A stretch of DNA of 49,342 nt, from contig CAYVFB010000016.1 of assembly GCA_964450305.1 (NCBI GenBank), positions 1 to 49,342 on the forward strand, read 5' to 3'. Made by a program: the position numbers and the translations under genes. The notes below the pieces were generated by a model. It was not told the origin of the DNA. It searched no databases and saw only the letters and a list, made by a program, of their open reading frames with translations. The stretch is from JAAYJG01 sp964450305. Its GTDB lineage: Bacteria; Bacillota; Clostridia; DSM-8532. Shown one piece after another: positions 1-8,352 of this stretch (position 1 is the first letter of the stretch; each line of letters begins with the position of its first letter).

Positions 1-57
1 GGCAATTACGCCCCTTGTGGACTTTCACCACAGATTGACGGCATGCCCGTCATACCT

Positions 58-88
58 AAAAAAGAGCCAGGGAATTTCCCTGACTCTT
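58..88 (-). terminator. Rho-independent terminator of the SLH/WG-repeat gene
   Basis: Read on the minus strand this is an inverted repeat (AAGAG, CAGGGAA, TTCCCTG, CTCTT with one T/G wobble) followed by a run of six T. It lies 14 bases past the stop codon of the leftward gene at 102-1280. Bases 1-57 beyond it hold no gene I can assign. Confidence 0.8.
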
Positions 89-101
89 ATATAGCGGATG
101 T

Positions 102-1280
102 TCAGTTAAAACGGTTAACGATCAGTTCATGAAGGCGAAATACCAGTATCACACATTGTTCTATGGACGCATTGTTCTTCGGTGACAAAGTTGTTTCAGA
201 AGTACCGTTCATGATTCCATTATTGGCCATGATCCCTACAGCGGACTTTGCCCAGGATGAGACATTATCCTTATCCGTATAGGCATTGAGGTTTTCATTC
301 TTTTGCATGTATGTTTCATTTGTTTCTTTCTCAATATATGTGGCAGCCCGGTACAGCATTGTAGCAATCTGTTCCCGTGTTATCAGCGAATCCGGTGAAA
401 AGGTGGTACTGCTGGTTCCATTCACGATTCCGCAAGCAAATGCTTTCAGCACTGCAGTATCCATACAGTCAGTAAACGTATTTTCAGCCGCTGGAATGAT
501 GCTTTTACCGGTTGCTTTTTCAACCATATTCACAACAAGTTCAGCAAATTGAAACCTTGAAATATCGGTTTGCATGTCTGTTTGTGTACTTGGTGTCAGC
601 AAACCATGCTCGCTTGCGTTAAGAATCTCTATTCGCGCCCATTCACTGGCAGTTGTGGTCGGGTCCTGCGACTGCTTTGCCTGAAGCTCTGTCATCTCTT
701 CCCAATCAAAAAAATCATATTGGGATATCAAATGTAAACCTTTAAAATCTTCCCTGCAATCCCAATACTCTTTCACAATTGCCCCTGTTTTATCGATTTG
801 GGCTACCATGATTTCCTTTTCTTCGATTCTATCCCATTCACGTACATCTTCATAGTACTCTTTAAAAACGGTTGCCACACCATCCCGAAAAAAGCCTGTA
901 TATATCTCGCTTCCCGGCACATCCGCCACCCCAAATTGGCACTCAATGACGATCTCTCCATGCTTATTGATATATCCAAGCTTGTTGTTTTTGTCCAGGA
1001 CTGCAGCCAGACCCTCAAAAAACGGAAATACATTCTCGAACCTTCCTTTGTTCAGATCAACTAACCGATAGTTTTCATCAAGGTAGTTGTACTGGGATTG
1101 TTGCTCGTCGTAGACAACAGCCAACCCATCCCAGAAAAGGGTTTCCGTGTTCAGTTCAAAACCTGCTTCCCAGGCCTTATCAATATCAACCCAATTCATT
1201 TGCGCAGCGGACACATTCATCGGTACTGATAATACCGCCAGGAACATAACCAAAACAATACAAATAGCTCTTTTCCCCAT
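102..1280 (-). CDS. Secreted WG-repeat protein with C-terminal S-layer homology domains
   Basis: Predicted surface protein of 392 residues. Residues 1-25 form a signal peptide: a basic start, a hydrophobic core and a VSA cleavage site. Residues about 45-140 contain WG-type repeats, seen as DGLAVV, EGLAAVLDKNNKLGYINKHG and DGVATV; these repeats are usually beta-rich. Residues about 235-388 contain two recognisable S-layer homology modules, with TFSPDSLITREQIATMLYRA and AVGIMANNGIMNGTSETTL as landmarks. SLH modules anchor proteins to pyruvylated cell-wall polymers, so the WG part probably faces outward. The ATG at 1280 is preceded by AAGGGAGAAG at good spacing. It is monocistronic with its own terminator. 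The ligand or role is unknown. Confidence 0.85.
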   Translation of the reverse strand: MGKRAICIVLVMFLAVLSVPMNVSAAQMNWVDIDKAWEAGFELNTETLFWDGLAVVYDEQQSQYNYLDENYRLVDLNKGRFENVFPFFEGLAAVLDKNNKLGYINKHGEIVIECQFGVADVPGSEIYTGFFRDGVATVFKEYYEDVREWDRIEEKEIMVAQIDKTGAIVKEYWDCREDFKGLHLISQYDFFDWEEMTELQAKQSQDPTTTASEWARIEILNASEHGLLTPSTQTDMQTDISRFQFAELVVNMVEKATGKSIIPAAENTFTDCMDTAVLKAFACGIVNGTSSTTFSPDSLITREQIATMLYRAATYIEKETNETYMQKNENLNAYTDKDNVSSWAKSAVGIMANNGIMNGTSETTLSPKNNASIEQCVILVFRLHELIVNRFN

Positions 1281-1746
1281 ATTCTTTCTTCTCCCTTAAC
1301 GTTTTTTACCATATTACTTTACAATAAGTTATGGTTTTTTTCAAGACATAGAATGTATCGATACAGCGTCTTATTTTATTTTGTCGAAAGTTATCCCGTT
1401 TTGTTCCATATTTTTGTAACTCCAACGCGAATATTACCGGGAAATAAGAAAAACGCTAATTTAACCCCCTGAATAACTGTTCATGTTCAAAGTTAAGCAG
1501 TCGCAGCCTGCTATCCTGAGAGAAGTGAAAAATCCCGCATTGCTCCAATATCCTTTCAGCGCTCAGGATGACATTGCTGTGCTCAAGATAAGACACGTGC
1601 TCTGTAGCAACTTATGAACTTCATAAGGGGGGTATGAACAGTAACGAACAACCCGTGCAGATCAGTATTATGGAGGACGTCCCCCCTTGAAGTTTTTACC
1701 ACAGTAAGATATACTGTTTTTAGTAATGATGGTTGGGGGTACCTGA
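1281..1746. other. Gene-free divergent region with inverted repeats
   Basis: No full-length gene is visible in this 466-base gap between divergent genes. It contains one copy of a short hairpin repeat (1476-1512, second copy at 44824-44854) and a long inverted repeat enclosing an 18-codon reading frame (1617-1694). I see no clear sigma-A promoter with both hexamers. Confidence 0.5.
1617..1694 (+). other. Long inverted repeat enclosing an 18-codon reading frame
   Basis: The left arm AACTTCATAAGGGGGG (1617-1632) pairs with CCCCCCTTGAAGTT (1681-1694), leaving a two-base bulge. Inside lies ATG at 1634 to TGA at 1690, encoding 18 residues starting MNSNEQPVQISIMED. Its G-rich Shine-Dalgarno-like stretch is in the left arm, so folding would hide it. 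The following bases are GTTTTTACC, so the hairpin could also act as a weak terminator. Whether the peptide is made is unknown; the next gene starts 56 bases downstream. Confidence 0.35.
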
Positions 1747-2511
1747 ATGTCCATTGAGGCTATGAAACAACCGGTTAAAATAGTCGTATCCGGAGACTCC
1801 ATTTCTAAAGGGGTCATCTACGATGAAAACAAGAATAAATATATCATTCTTGAAGAGAATTATGTTGATATTGTTCGTAATAAGTTGAACGGAATTATCA
1901 CCAATACTTCTCGTTTCGGAAGCACTCTGATCAAGGGGATCCAAAAACTAAAAAATAATATTTTCAAGGAAAAACCCGATGTGGTGCTCATCGAGTATGG
2001 CGGAAACGACTGTGATTTTAACTGGGACGAAATTGCTGAAAACCCCGATATCAAGCATTTCCCCAGAACAGATTTTGAAACATTTGAGACCACCCTCGTG
2101 GAAACCATCCATTTGGTGAAAGAAAATGAAGGGATCCCTGTTCTGATGAACCTTCCCCCTTTGAACGCCGACGGTTACCTGGACTGGATCAGCAAAAACG
2201 ACCCTGCTGCCAGGGCAAATATTTTAAAGTGGCTTGGCAGTGTAACAAAAATATACTGGTGGCAGGAGCGGTATAATTCCGTCATCCTGAAGGTTGCTGA
2301 AGAAACCAAAACCCGTTGGATCGATATTCGCGGAGCCTTCCTGCATTTCCCTGATTTTACAAAGCTTCTTTGTGTGGACGGTATCCACCCAAACAAGGAT
2401 GGGCACATTGTCATCGCCGATAGGATCATCCAATTCATTAAAGACGGTTATCGTCAGTTGTTATGTCCAAAAGCCCTGGATGATGAGTTTTCTGCAATTA
2501 CAGGCGTTTAA
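1747..2511 (+). CDS. SGNH/GDSL-type hydrolase
   Basis: Predicted cytoplasmic esterase or lipase of the SGNH fold, 254 residues. Block I is VVSGDSISKG with Ser18 as the expected nucleophile. Gly58 fits block II. Block III is EYGGNDCDFN, with Asn87 for the oxyanion hole. Block V is DGIHPNKDGH near residue 215-224, giving the catalytic Asp and His. No signal peptide or membrane segment is seen. The ATG at 1747 has GGGGG seven bases upstream. The family acts on acyl, acetyl or carbohydrate esters, and the substrate cannot be read from sequence. A short degenerate fragment similar to residues about 110-125 lies at 3156-3221. Confidence 0.85.
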   Translation: MSIEAMKQPVKIVVSGDSISKGVIYDENKNKYIILEENYVDIVRNKLNGIITNTSRFGSTLIKGIQKLKNNIFKEKPDVVLIEYGGNDCDFNWDEIAENPDIKHFPRTDFETFETTLVETIHLVKENEGIPVLMNLPPLNADGYLDWISKNDPAARANILKWLGSVTKIYWWQERYNSVILKVAEETKTRWIDIRGAFLHFPDFTKLLCVDGIHPNKDGHIVIADRIIQFIKDGYRQLLCPKALDDEFSAITGV

Positions 2512-2641
2512 GCCGCGTTATGATAGATTGGTATTCAACAGAGCATTCGTAGCCCTTACGCAAATATCAGCCCAGCATCTCTATCCGATGGTTCTTTAAC
2601 CTTATATTACCTCTTTTATGCACTGTAATTGTCATAAATCG

Positions 2642-2670
2642 TTGCGTATTATTTGGATAGGGTGTATAAT
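2642..2670 (+). promoter_or_regulatory. Sigma-A-type promoter for the TM2-domain gene
   Basis: TTGCGT at 2642-2647 and TATAAT at 2665-2670 are separated by 17 bases. The gene starts at 2704 with GGGAGG nine bases before its ATG. Confidence 0.65.
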
Positions 2671-2703
2671 GTTTGAAGAAAGTGTACAGGGAGGTATATA
2701 CAT

Positions 2704-3144
2704 ATGAAATGTTCCAATCATCCCGATAGGGAAGCCGTGGCAGCATGTGTGTACTGCGGTAAACTTTTTTGCGGGGAATGCATTATTGAAGTGGATGGCA
2801 AGACTTATTGCAAGCCGGATGTCAGTCATGTCCTGAAGGATGCAAAGGCCGAGCTGGCGGCAGCAAGATCCTCCGCACAGTCAATCAATATCAATAATGT
2901 AAACACCAATCAAAACACAAATGTTGTTGGTGGTGGAAATTACATCTACAAGAAAAAGCTGACGGCTGCGTTGTTATGCTTCTTTTTCGGTTGCCTGGGG
3001 GTACACAGGTTTTATGTGGGCAAAATCGGAACAGGGATAATATGGCTGTTGACAGCTGGCTTTTTTGGAGTAGGAGCGCTTATTGACTTTATTGTCATCT
3101 TAATCGGTGGCTTTAGAGATAAGGCCAATATGCCACTACAATAG
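2704..3144 (+). CDS. TM2-domain membrane protein with N-terminal B-box-like zinc finger
   Basis: Protein of 146 residues. The first 40 residues form a B-box-like metal-binding segment with ligands Cys3, His6, Cys15, Cys18, Cys23, Cys26 and Cys36. A linker rich in Asn (residues about 60-78) follows. The C-terminal part (about 80-140) is a TM2 domain: two hydrophobic helices with the typical GVHRFYVGK motif between them. It probably sits in the cytoplasmic membrane. TM2 proteins are widespread and mostly uncharacterised; the zinc-finger fusion is common in Firmicutes. It has its own promoter and no operon partner. Confidence 0.8.
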   Translation: MKCSNHPDREAVAACVYCGKLFCGECIIEVDGKTYCKPDVSHVLKDAKAELAAARSSAQSININNVNTNQNTNVVGGGNYIYKKKLTAALLCFFFGCLGVHRFYVGKIGTGIIWLLTAGFFGVGALIDFIVILIGGFRDKANMPLQ

Positions 3145-3155
3145 TGTGTGGTTCT

Positions 3156-3221
3156 GATGGAAAACAGAGGGTTGAAGCCTTGGATACAACCCTTGTGGAA
3201 ACCGTCGATTTGGTTTTTTAG
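3156..3221 (+). pseudogene. Decayed fragment resembling the upstream SGNH hydrolase
   Basis: Bases 3186-3214 match 2089-2117 of the SGNH gene at 25 of 29 positions. The reading frame runs in register, giving TTLVETVDLVF before TAG at 3219, against TTLVETIHLVK in the intact gene. Upstream codons also fit loosely (RVEALD against FETFE). This suggests the remnant of a duplicated SGNH gene. The match is short, so chance cannot be ruled out. Confidence 0.4.
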
Positions 3222-3288
3222 CCGGGCTTCAACAGTTTAGCATTTCAATGGAACAGCTAGGCCGTTCCAACAGAACAGAGCTAATGTT

Positions 3289-3462
3289 TTATTTTCTGAT
3301 CCAAAGCAGATATAAAGGGATGGCAACGCATATTGCCGAAAGGATAAACAGTGCGATGCCTCCTTTTTTATTTTCGCGGAAGGTCCAAATGCCATAGCTT
3401 ATTGTATAAATAGCACTCCAGGCTAAAACAAGCAAAACACCAATTACAATCAGAGTATTCAT
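3289..3462 (-). CDS. Small membrane protein, 57 residues
   Basis: Encodes 57 residues with two hydrophobic segments (about 3-22 and 36-53) joined by a short polar stretch, FRENKKGG, and ending in IRK. The ATG at 3462 is chosen because AAAGGAGGAG lies just upstream; a start at 3510 would add 16 unlikely residues through the Shine-Dalgarno sequence. It lies downstream of the leftward germination operon, separated by GC-rich repeats. I do not recognise a family. Small membrane proteins are sometimes appended to ger operons (GerD- or YpzD-like cases), but no such homology is visible here. Confidence 0.7.
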   Translation of the reverse strand: MNTLIVIGVLLVLAWSAIYTISYGIWTFRENKKGGIALFILSAICVAIPLYLLWIRK

Positions 3463-3523
3463 TGATTTTTCTCCTCCTTTCATGAAGCGTGAGTCATGGG
3501 CGGGGCCCATTTACCTTGCAAAT

Positions 3524-3594
3524 TAAGCCAGGGGACCTGGGCCCTGCTCCCTGTCCCGGAGCCCTCTGCCCTAAGCCAGGGGGCCTGGGCTCCG
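3524..3594. repeat. GC-rich direct repeat, two copies 48 bases apart
   Basis: Copies at 3524-3546 and 3572-3594 both begin TAAGCCAGGGG and continue CCTGGG. Each has a CCAGG...CCTGG palindrome. The block is far richer in G and C than the flanking genes and follows directly after the stop of the germination operon. Confidence 0.6.
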
Positions 3595-3607
3595 CCCTCT
3601 GGCTCCG

Positions 3608-4924
3608 TTATTCTTCTCTCTTTAGCTCTGCCATAGGGATCTGTTTGACTGTCATGCCGGTGCGGCGGATGGCTACCTTCAAAATAGCATCAAACGATGC
3701 TTTCTCATACTTTTCATTCCAGCGGAACTCAACCCAGTCATCCCAAACCAGAAATTGTTGCTTCATCTTTTTCCCAGCGGAGCAAATATCGCTACGGAAG
3801 GTGTCTCGGGTTTTTTCCAGGAAAGACAGAACATCCCCGCGGATGTATTCAGTAGAAAAATCCTCCAGTTGTTTCAGCCCTTCTCCAGTGGAATAGTCTT
3901 TATCTCCTTCCATCGTTAATACAGAGGCCTCCAAAAAAATGTGCGCAGTAATGTTGGGAGCATCTTCCTTCATTTTCACTTGAATAACGGGTTTTCTGGC
4001 TAAACTGAGTTTCAACGAAATAAAATCTGTTTCTTTAGGATCTGCGAAAGCCTGTACTTCGGGAGTGGGGAATGAGAAATATGCTTCTTTCAGTTTTCCG
4101 GTAATCATCAGGTAAAACAACGTTTCCCTGCCATTCAGCTCCCCTACCATTTTATCAGCCTTGAAAACAGCCATCCCCATGTTCACTGACTTCGTGTCGA
4201 AGATTGCGGGAACCTGCCCGGCAGCATAATCCCCTTCCATCACTTTTCCGTGATTTCTATCATCACCCGCAAACAATATCTGTTCGAATTCTTTAGAAGA
4301 CTTCAGCCTGTTAATGTCCAACAGCGCAGCAACTGCCTGCCCATCGTTTGAACGCATTTCATGGTAAAAGCTGCTCAATCTGCTGCCAACAGAAAAGCCG
4401 GTTGATTTCCAGGATTCCATCAACAGTTCATAATATTTTGCCGGGTTTGCTTCCAGGATCGGCTTGCTCTCCTTCAGAAACTCTTCAGCAGTGCCCCGGG
4501 CTATCCCCAGGTAGGTATCCGGCCTGAATTCCCTGAACTGTTTGAAGGTGTTCATGTACTTTTCAATACCCTTTTGTGCCAGCTCCTTTGAAATGACCAC
4601 CAGCTTTGTATGGGAAAAGTTCACTTTCTTGCTTAGTATCGAATTGGCGATATTCATACCACCGTATATCGTGGGTGCTTCAACAGTGAGCATCGTAGCA
4701 GATTGATCCACCTTACCCGGTTCAGGGCCTACCCCCACCGCAATTGGAACAGCCAGCAGCATGGACATGCGCACATTGCCATCTATCCCGCTGTCCAAGC
4801 CCATTGCAACCACGTATACCAGCTCGTCAACCTCAATGGCGTCATAACATCCGCTTGTAAAAAGCAAACACACACAGAGCATGACAAGAATCATCATTTT
4901 AATGACTTTTACCTGACACACCAT
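3608..4924 (-). CDS. Ger(x)C-family spore germination lipoprotein (GerAC-type subunit)
   Basis: The C subunit of a GerA-type nutrient receptor, 438 residues, anchored on the outer face of the inner spore membrane. A lipoprotein signal peptide ends in LLFTSGC with Cys26 as the lipidated residue. The mature part shows Ger(x)C features: an early VVAMGLDSG, KVNFSHTKLVVISKELAQKG, and a C-terminal domain ending before KQIPMAELKREE. The gene overlaps the end of the permease gene by 26 bases. GGGAGGGAGG lies ten bases before its ATG. In this family the C protein works with the A and B subunits to sense germinants; the specific germinant cannot be inferred. Confidence 0.93.
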   Translation of the reverse strand: MVCQVKVIKMMILVMLCVCLLFTSGCYDAIEVDELVYVVAMGLDSGIDGNVRMSMLLAVPIAVGVGPEPGKVDQSATMLTVEAPTIYGGMNIANSILSKKVNFSHTKLVVISKELAQKGIEKYMNTFKQFREFRPDTYLGIARGTAEEFLKESKPILEANPAKYYELLMESWKSTGFSVGSRLSSFYHEMRSNDGQAVAALLDINRLKSSKEFEQILFAGDDRNHGKVMEGDYAAGQVPAIFDTKSVNMGMAVFKADKMVGELNGRETLFYLMITGKLKEAYFSFPTPEVQAFADPKETDFISLKLSLARKPVIQVKMKEDAPNITAHIFLEASVLTMEGDKDYSTGEGLKQLEDFSTEYIRGDVLSFLEKTRDTFRSDICSAGKKMKQQFLVWDDWVEFRWNEKYEKASFDAILKVAIRRTGMTVKQIPMAELKREE

Positions 4925-6029
4925 AATGCTGAAACCTCCCTCCCTTTTTTCTTCGAACCCGCATGGATGCGATTAGAATCAGTAACAGCGGGAATAAAAA
5001 GGTAACAATCCAGGACCAGGAGCGATACAGTTCCATTTCGATCTGCAGCGTAGAAAAAAGGTTTTCCGGGACGATTGACAATGTAAAGACCAAAATGGTG
5101 AAGGGTAGAATTAAAGGCTTCTGGTGTTTCAGCTCGAATGATTCCTTGAACAGCCAGGTGATGAAATACAACCCCGAACTTAAGTACAGAAACGCACTGG
5201 AAGCCCACATGACAATAAAGGCTGATTCGATGCGTGTAAAAAATCTTCCCAGGTTGATTTCTCTGGCCATTTGGTACATAGGAAGGAAGAGCTCTGTCGT
5301 AGTAGGATATTCATATATAAGGCTGTAGCATAACGATGCCAGAACCAGATACATGCTTGAAAACACCAGGCCGTATCGGCCTATCCCTTCAAAATCACTT
5401 TTCCTGTTCAAAAATGGAGCTATAAAAAAAAGAACAATGAGCTCTGAGAATAGTGAAAGGTTCATCATGCCCCTTCGGAGGATCACATCTCCCCCAAGGC
5501 CCAACCATGGCGCTAACCGGCTGAAGTTAAAGCTTTCAATATTTATAAACAGGAGTATGGCAAACACACTCGCCAGGACCGGTACCATCAGTGCATGAAT
5601 TCTGGCCAATGTCTCAAGACCCAGCCAGGCTCCGATAACCATACCAGTACAAAAAAGCAGGAGAATGATGCTGATCGGCGTGGATGGAAGGCTGATTACC
5701 TTGATATCTTCTGCAAATTCACGCAGTACAACAGGAATAATCAACAGAAACTGCAGCATGAACAATATCCCCGCAATCATTTTCCCGATATTACCCATTG
5801 CGGTCTTTCCCACATCCAGGATGTCGTACCCTGCAAATTTACGGTAAAGGCCTGATATGACTGAAAACAGAACAATCACTACTATTGATACCAGTAAAGT
5901 CATCAGCCATCCGGCCGTTCCTGCGTCCTCCGCAGCAGTTCTGGGAGAGTCAAGCATAGTTTTTAATGCGATCATGTTCAGTAAAAGACATACTGCTTCG
6001 AAATTACCGATTTTCATCTTCCGGTCCAT
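4899..6029 (-). CDS. GerAB-family spore germination permease
   Basis: The B subunit of the germinant receptor, 376 residues, with about ten hydrophobic segments in the pattern of the amino acid-polyamine-organocation superfamily. Landmarks are an N-terminal NFEAVCLLLNMIALKTML, GAWLGLETLARIHALMVP in the middle, and EYPTTTELFLPMYQMARE. GerAB homologues carry the germinant-binding pocket. The ATG at 6029 overlaps the 3' end of the A-subunit gene by 26 bases, and its stop overlaps the C-subunit gene, so the three are translationally coupled. It is nearest to the YndE/GerKB type by general appearance. Confidence 0.93.
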   Translation of the reverse strand: MDRKMKIGNFEAVCLLLNMIALKTMLDSPRTAAEDAGTAGWLMTLLVSIVVIVLFSVISGLYRKFAGYDILDVGKTAMGNIGKMIAGILFMLQFLLIIPVVLREFAEDIKVISLPSTPISIILLLFCTGMVIGAWLGLETLARIHALMVPVLASVFAILLFINIESFNFSRLAPWLGLGGDVILRRGMMNLSLFSELIVLFFIAPFLNRKSDFEGIGRYGLVFSSMYLVLASLCYSLIYEYPTTTELFLPMYQMAREINLGRFFTRIESAFIVMWASSAFLYLSSGLYFITWLFKESFELKHQKPLILPFTILVFTLSIVPENLFSTLQIEMELYRSWSWIVTFLFPLLLILIASMRVRRKKGGRFQHYGVSGKSH

Positions 6030-8055
6030 TTGTCTCCACCCCCTTCTCTTCCTTCACCCACCCTCTTGCAATAGCGGGCTGCTTTTTTACCGCTTTCGGG
6101 TTCAGAAAATCAGGTCTGTCCTCCTCTTTCCACAGAGGTGTTTTGAAAATGGTATTTGTCCGCTTTCCCGTTGTTTTTGGTGCATAGGGCACGAGGAAGG
6201 GTACACCGAATGAACGAGCGTGCACCAGAAACAACAGATGAACAAACAGGCACAGTGCAATTCCCAAAAGCCCCGATATACCCGCCAATAAAAGATATAT
6301 GAACCGAAGTGTACGGAAGGAATAACCGAGGGAAAAATCAGGAATTGCAAAAGATCCAATTCCGGTTACCGCTATGACAATGATTAAAATTGGGCTGACA
6401 AGATTGGCCGACACGGCTGCCTGACCTAAAATCAACGCTCCGACAATCCCCAGCGTCGTGCCAATGGGGCCCGGAATCCGAATACCGGCTTCCCGGATGA
6501 GTTCGAATGAAATTTCCATTATTAATATGCTGACAACCGTCGGAAAAGGGACCTTTTCGCGTGATGATGCTATCGCAAAAAGCAGATCTGTAGGCAGCAT
6601 CTCCTGGTGATAGTTTGTTACTGCAAGATATAAAGCAGGTAGCAGCAGCGTGAACAGAATGCCTATAACCCGTATAAATCGCAGTAAAGTAGCATATGGG
6701 TATCGAAGATAATCATCCTCGGGGGAGTGAATTAAATTAAACAGCGTAACCGGTGCAATGAGGACAAAGGGACTGCCGTGAACAATAATACCCACCCGTC
6801 CTTCACAAAGGTACGTCGCCACCCTGTCCGGCCTTTCCGTTAACAACATTTGGGGGGCTGGAAGAAAGGTGCTGTCCTCAAGCATTTGTTCCAATTCCCC
6901 GGAATCCCGCAGGTGACCGACCTGAATGCTTTTCAGGCGCTTGCGAACCTCATCCACCAGGGAACTGTTAGCGATGTTTTTAATGTAAACCATACTGCAC
7001 GGAGTTTTACTTCTGGTTCCAACAAGTACATCTTCAACGATCAGGTTCTCATCCTTCAGCGTTTTTCGTAAAAGGGCAGTATTGACGCGGTTCGTTTCAT
7101 TAAAGGCTTCTTTCGGCCCGCGGATATTCAATTCAGAAGTCGGTTTTTCAATGGTCCGGTGCTCCCATCCTTTCACATCACCAGCAATGGCGATTCCCAG
7201 GCTGTCAATGAAAATTGCGATACCCCCGAAATTTACTTCATCCACAACCTCCTGATAGGTTTTACACTTTTTGATCTGGTTTTGCGGAATTAAGTGATTG
7301 TATATAACATCTTCCACCGATTGATCTTCCGTATCCATCGGCATGATCGAAAGCGTCATCAATGGCTGTAGTATGGTGGTATTGATTATAGTGCGATCAA
7401 CCATCCCATCAAAGAAACACGCAAACGCTTTATAGACCTCATTTTTTACCCGAATGCGGAATTCACGCACTTTAAAGTCACCGTTGATATCTGCCGTATA
7501 GATCTGCTTCACTTTTTGCAGACAGGAATCAACAGAGGTATGGATGTCTCCGCTGTCCTTCTCATTCCATCTTTTTTCTTCTTTTTCAGAAAGGTCCTTT
7601 ACCGCCAGCGGTATGGGCTGCGTAATGCCCTTTTTTGCAGATTTTTTATCCTTTTCTCCAGGCTGACCGTCGTCCTTTTCTGCTCGTTCCTCTGCTTCTT
7701 CGCTTTCGATTGCATTGTCCTGGCGCTCACGTTCTTCCCCTACTTTTCCCTTCTTATCCCCTGGATCAACTTCAAAAGCTTTTTTAGAATCCAGATTTTT
7801 TTCTTTTTGTTTTTGTTGATCAGGTTTCTTATCAGGAACCTGCTCCCTGAGTTTATTTTCCTTATTCCGCGCATTGTTGTGAGCCTTCTCCGCTTCGCTG
7901 TTGCTGCTATCATCTTCTTTACCCCGTTCCTTACCGATATCCTCTTTCTCATCTTCTTCCCGTCTCTTCTGAGGTTCTTCAAGAATAAATGGATCCTTTG
8001 GGTTTTCCGGATGAAAAAGAAAGATATCCTTAATAAGTGATTTGATATTCTTCAA
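6004..8055 (-). CDS. GerAA-family spore germination protein with long charged N-terminal region
   Basis: The A subunit of the germinant receptor, 683 residues from TTG at 8055. That start is preferred because GGAGG lies eight bases upstream; a GTG at 8100 has no ribosome-binding site. Residues about 27-165 are almost entirely charged or polar (Lys, Glu, Asp, Gln runs) and probably disordered. The GerA domain follows: KVREFRIRVKNEVYKAF, then RTIINTTILQPLM, NRVNTALLRKTLKDENL and a C-terminal block of about five membrane segments around FELIREAGIRIPGPIGTTLG. Ordinary members have about 480-550 residues, so the excess is in the N-terminal region. GerAA homologues form a ring-like ion channel with GerAB and GerAC. 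Confidence 0.92.
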   Translation of the reverse strand: MKNIKSLIKDIFLFHPENPKDPFILEEPQKRREEDEKEDIGKERGKEDDSSNSEAEKAHNNARNKENKLREQVPDKKPDQQKQKEKNLDSKKAFEVDPGDKKGKVGEERERQDNAIESEEAEERAEKDDGQPGEKDKKSAKKGITQPIPLAVKDLSEKEEKRWNEKDSGDIHTSVDSCLQKVKQIYTADINGDFKVREFRIRVKNEVYKAFACFFDGMVDRTIINTTILQPLMTLSIMPMDTEDQSVEDVIYNHLIPQNQIKKCKTYQEVVDEVNFGGIAIFIDSLGIAIAGDVKGWEHRTIEKPTSELNIRGPKEAFNETNRVNTALLRKTLKDENLIVEDVLVGTRSKTPCSMVYIKNIANSSLVDEVRKRLKSIQVGHLRDSGELEQMLEDSTFLPAPQMLLTERPDRVATYLCEGRVGIIVHGSPFVLIAPVTLFNLIHSPEDDYLRYPYATLLRFIRVIGILFTLLLPALYLAVTNYHQEMLPTDLLFAIASSREKVPFPTVVSILIMEISFELIREAGIRIPGPIGTTLGIVGALILGQAAVSANLVSPILIIVIAVTGIGSFAIPDFSLGYSFRTLRFIYLLLAGISGLLGIALCLFVHLLFLVHARSFGVPFLVPYAPKTTGKRTNTIFKTPLWKEEDRPDFLNPKAVKKQPAIARGWVKEEKGVETNGPEDENR

Positions 8056-8275
8056 AGACACAACCTCCAGGCGATGTAACTGACCTACTAGAATCACCAC
8101 ACCGTTACAATCTTTACCATAGTTTTAACCATGAGCCTGAAGGTTATGCAGACCGCTTTTTAGTGAATGCGCCTAAGGCCCTTGCCTCAGAGTGTATTTT
8201 TGATAACTGCCTTGAAAAGATGCAATCGAATTGTGGCGGGCACATCTTCGCCTCGCAATTTTTATGAAATTGATC

Positions 8276-8321
8276 TTGACAGCTAACAATTGTTATCCTA
8301 TAATTTAGATAACGCTTGTTA
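8276..8321 (+). promoter_or_regulatory. Strong promoter overlapped by two TetR-type operators
   Basis: TTGACA (8276-8281) and TATAAT (8299-8304) are exactly 17 bases apart. The perfect palindrome TAACAATTGTTA (8284-8295) fills the spacer. A second copy, TAACGCTTGTTA (8310-8321), lies just after the -10. Their centres are 26 bases apart. The gene at 9074-9694 encodes a TetR-family protein two reading frames downstream, so autorepression is the simplest reading. Confidence 0.75.
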
Positions 8322-8352
8322 GCCAGAAAAGAAAAGGAGGAGAACAAAACCT

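Noticed and set aside
7516..8040. Phe-rich plus-strand open frame opposite the germination A subunit
   Set aside because: It is the reverse reading of the Lys/Glu-rich coding stretch (AAA/GAA become TTT/TTC). It has no ribosome-binding site or family signature.
8056..8160. Possible sigma-G promoter before the germination operon (GCATA and CATGGTTA)
   Set aside because: The two elements are only 11 bases apart, against 17-18 expected, so I do not claim it.
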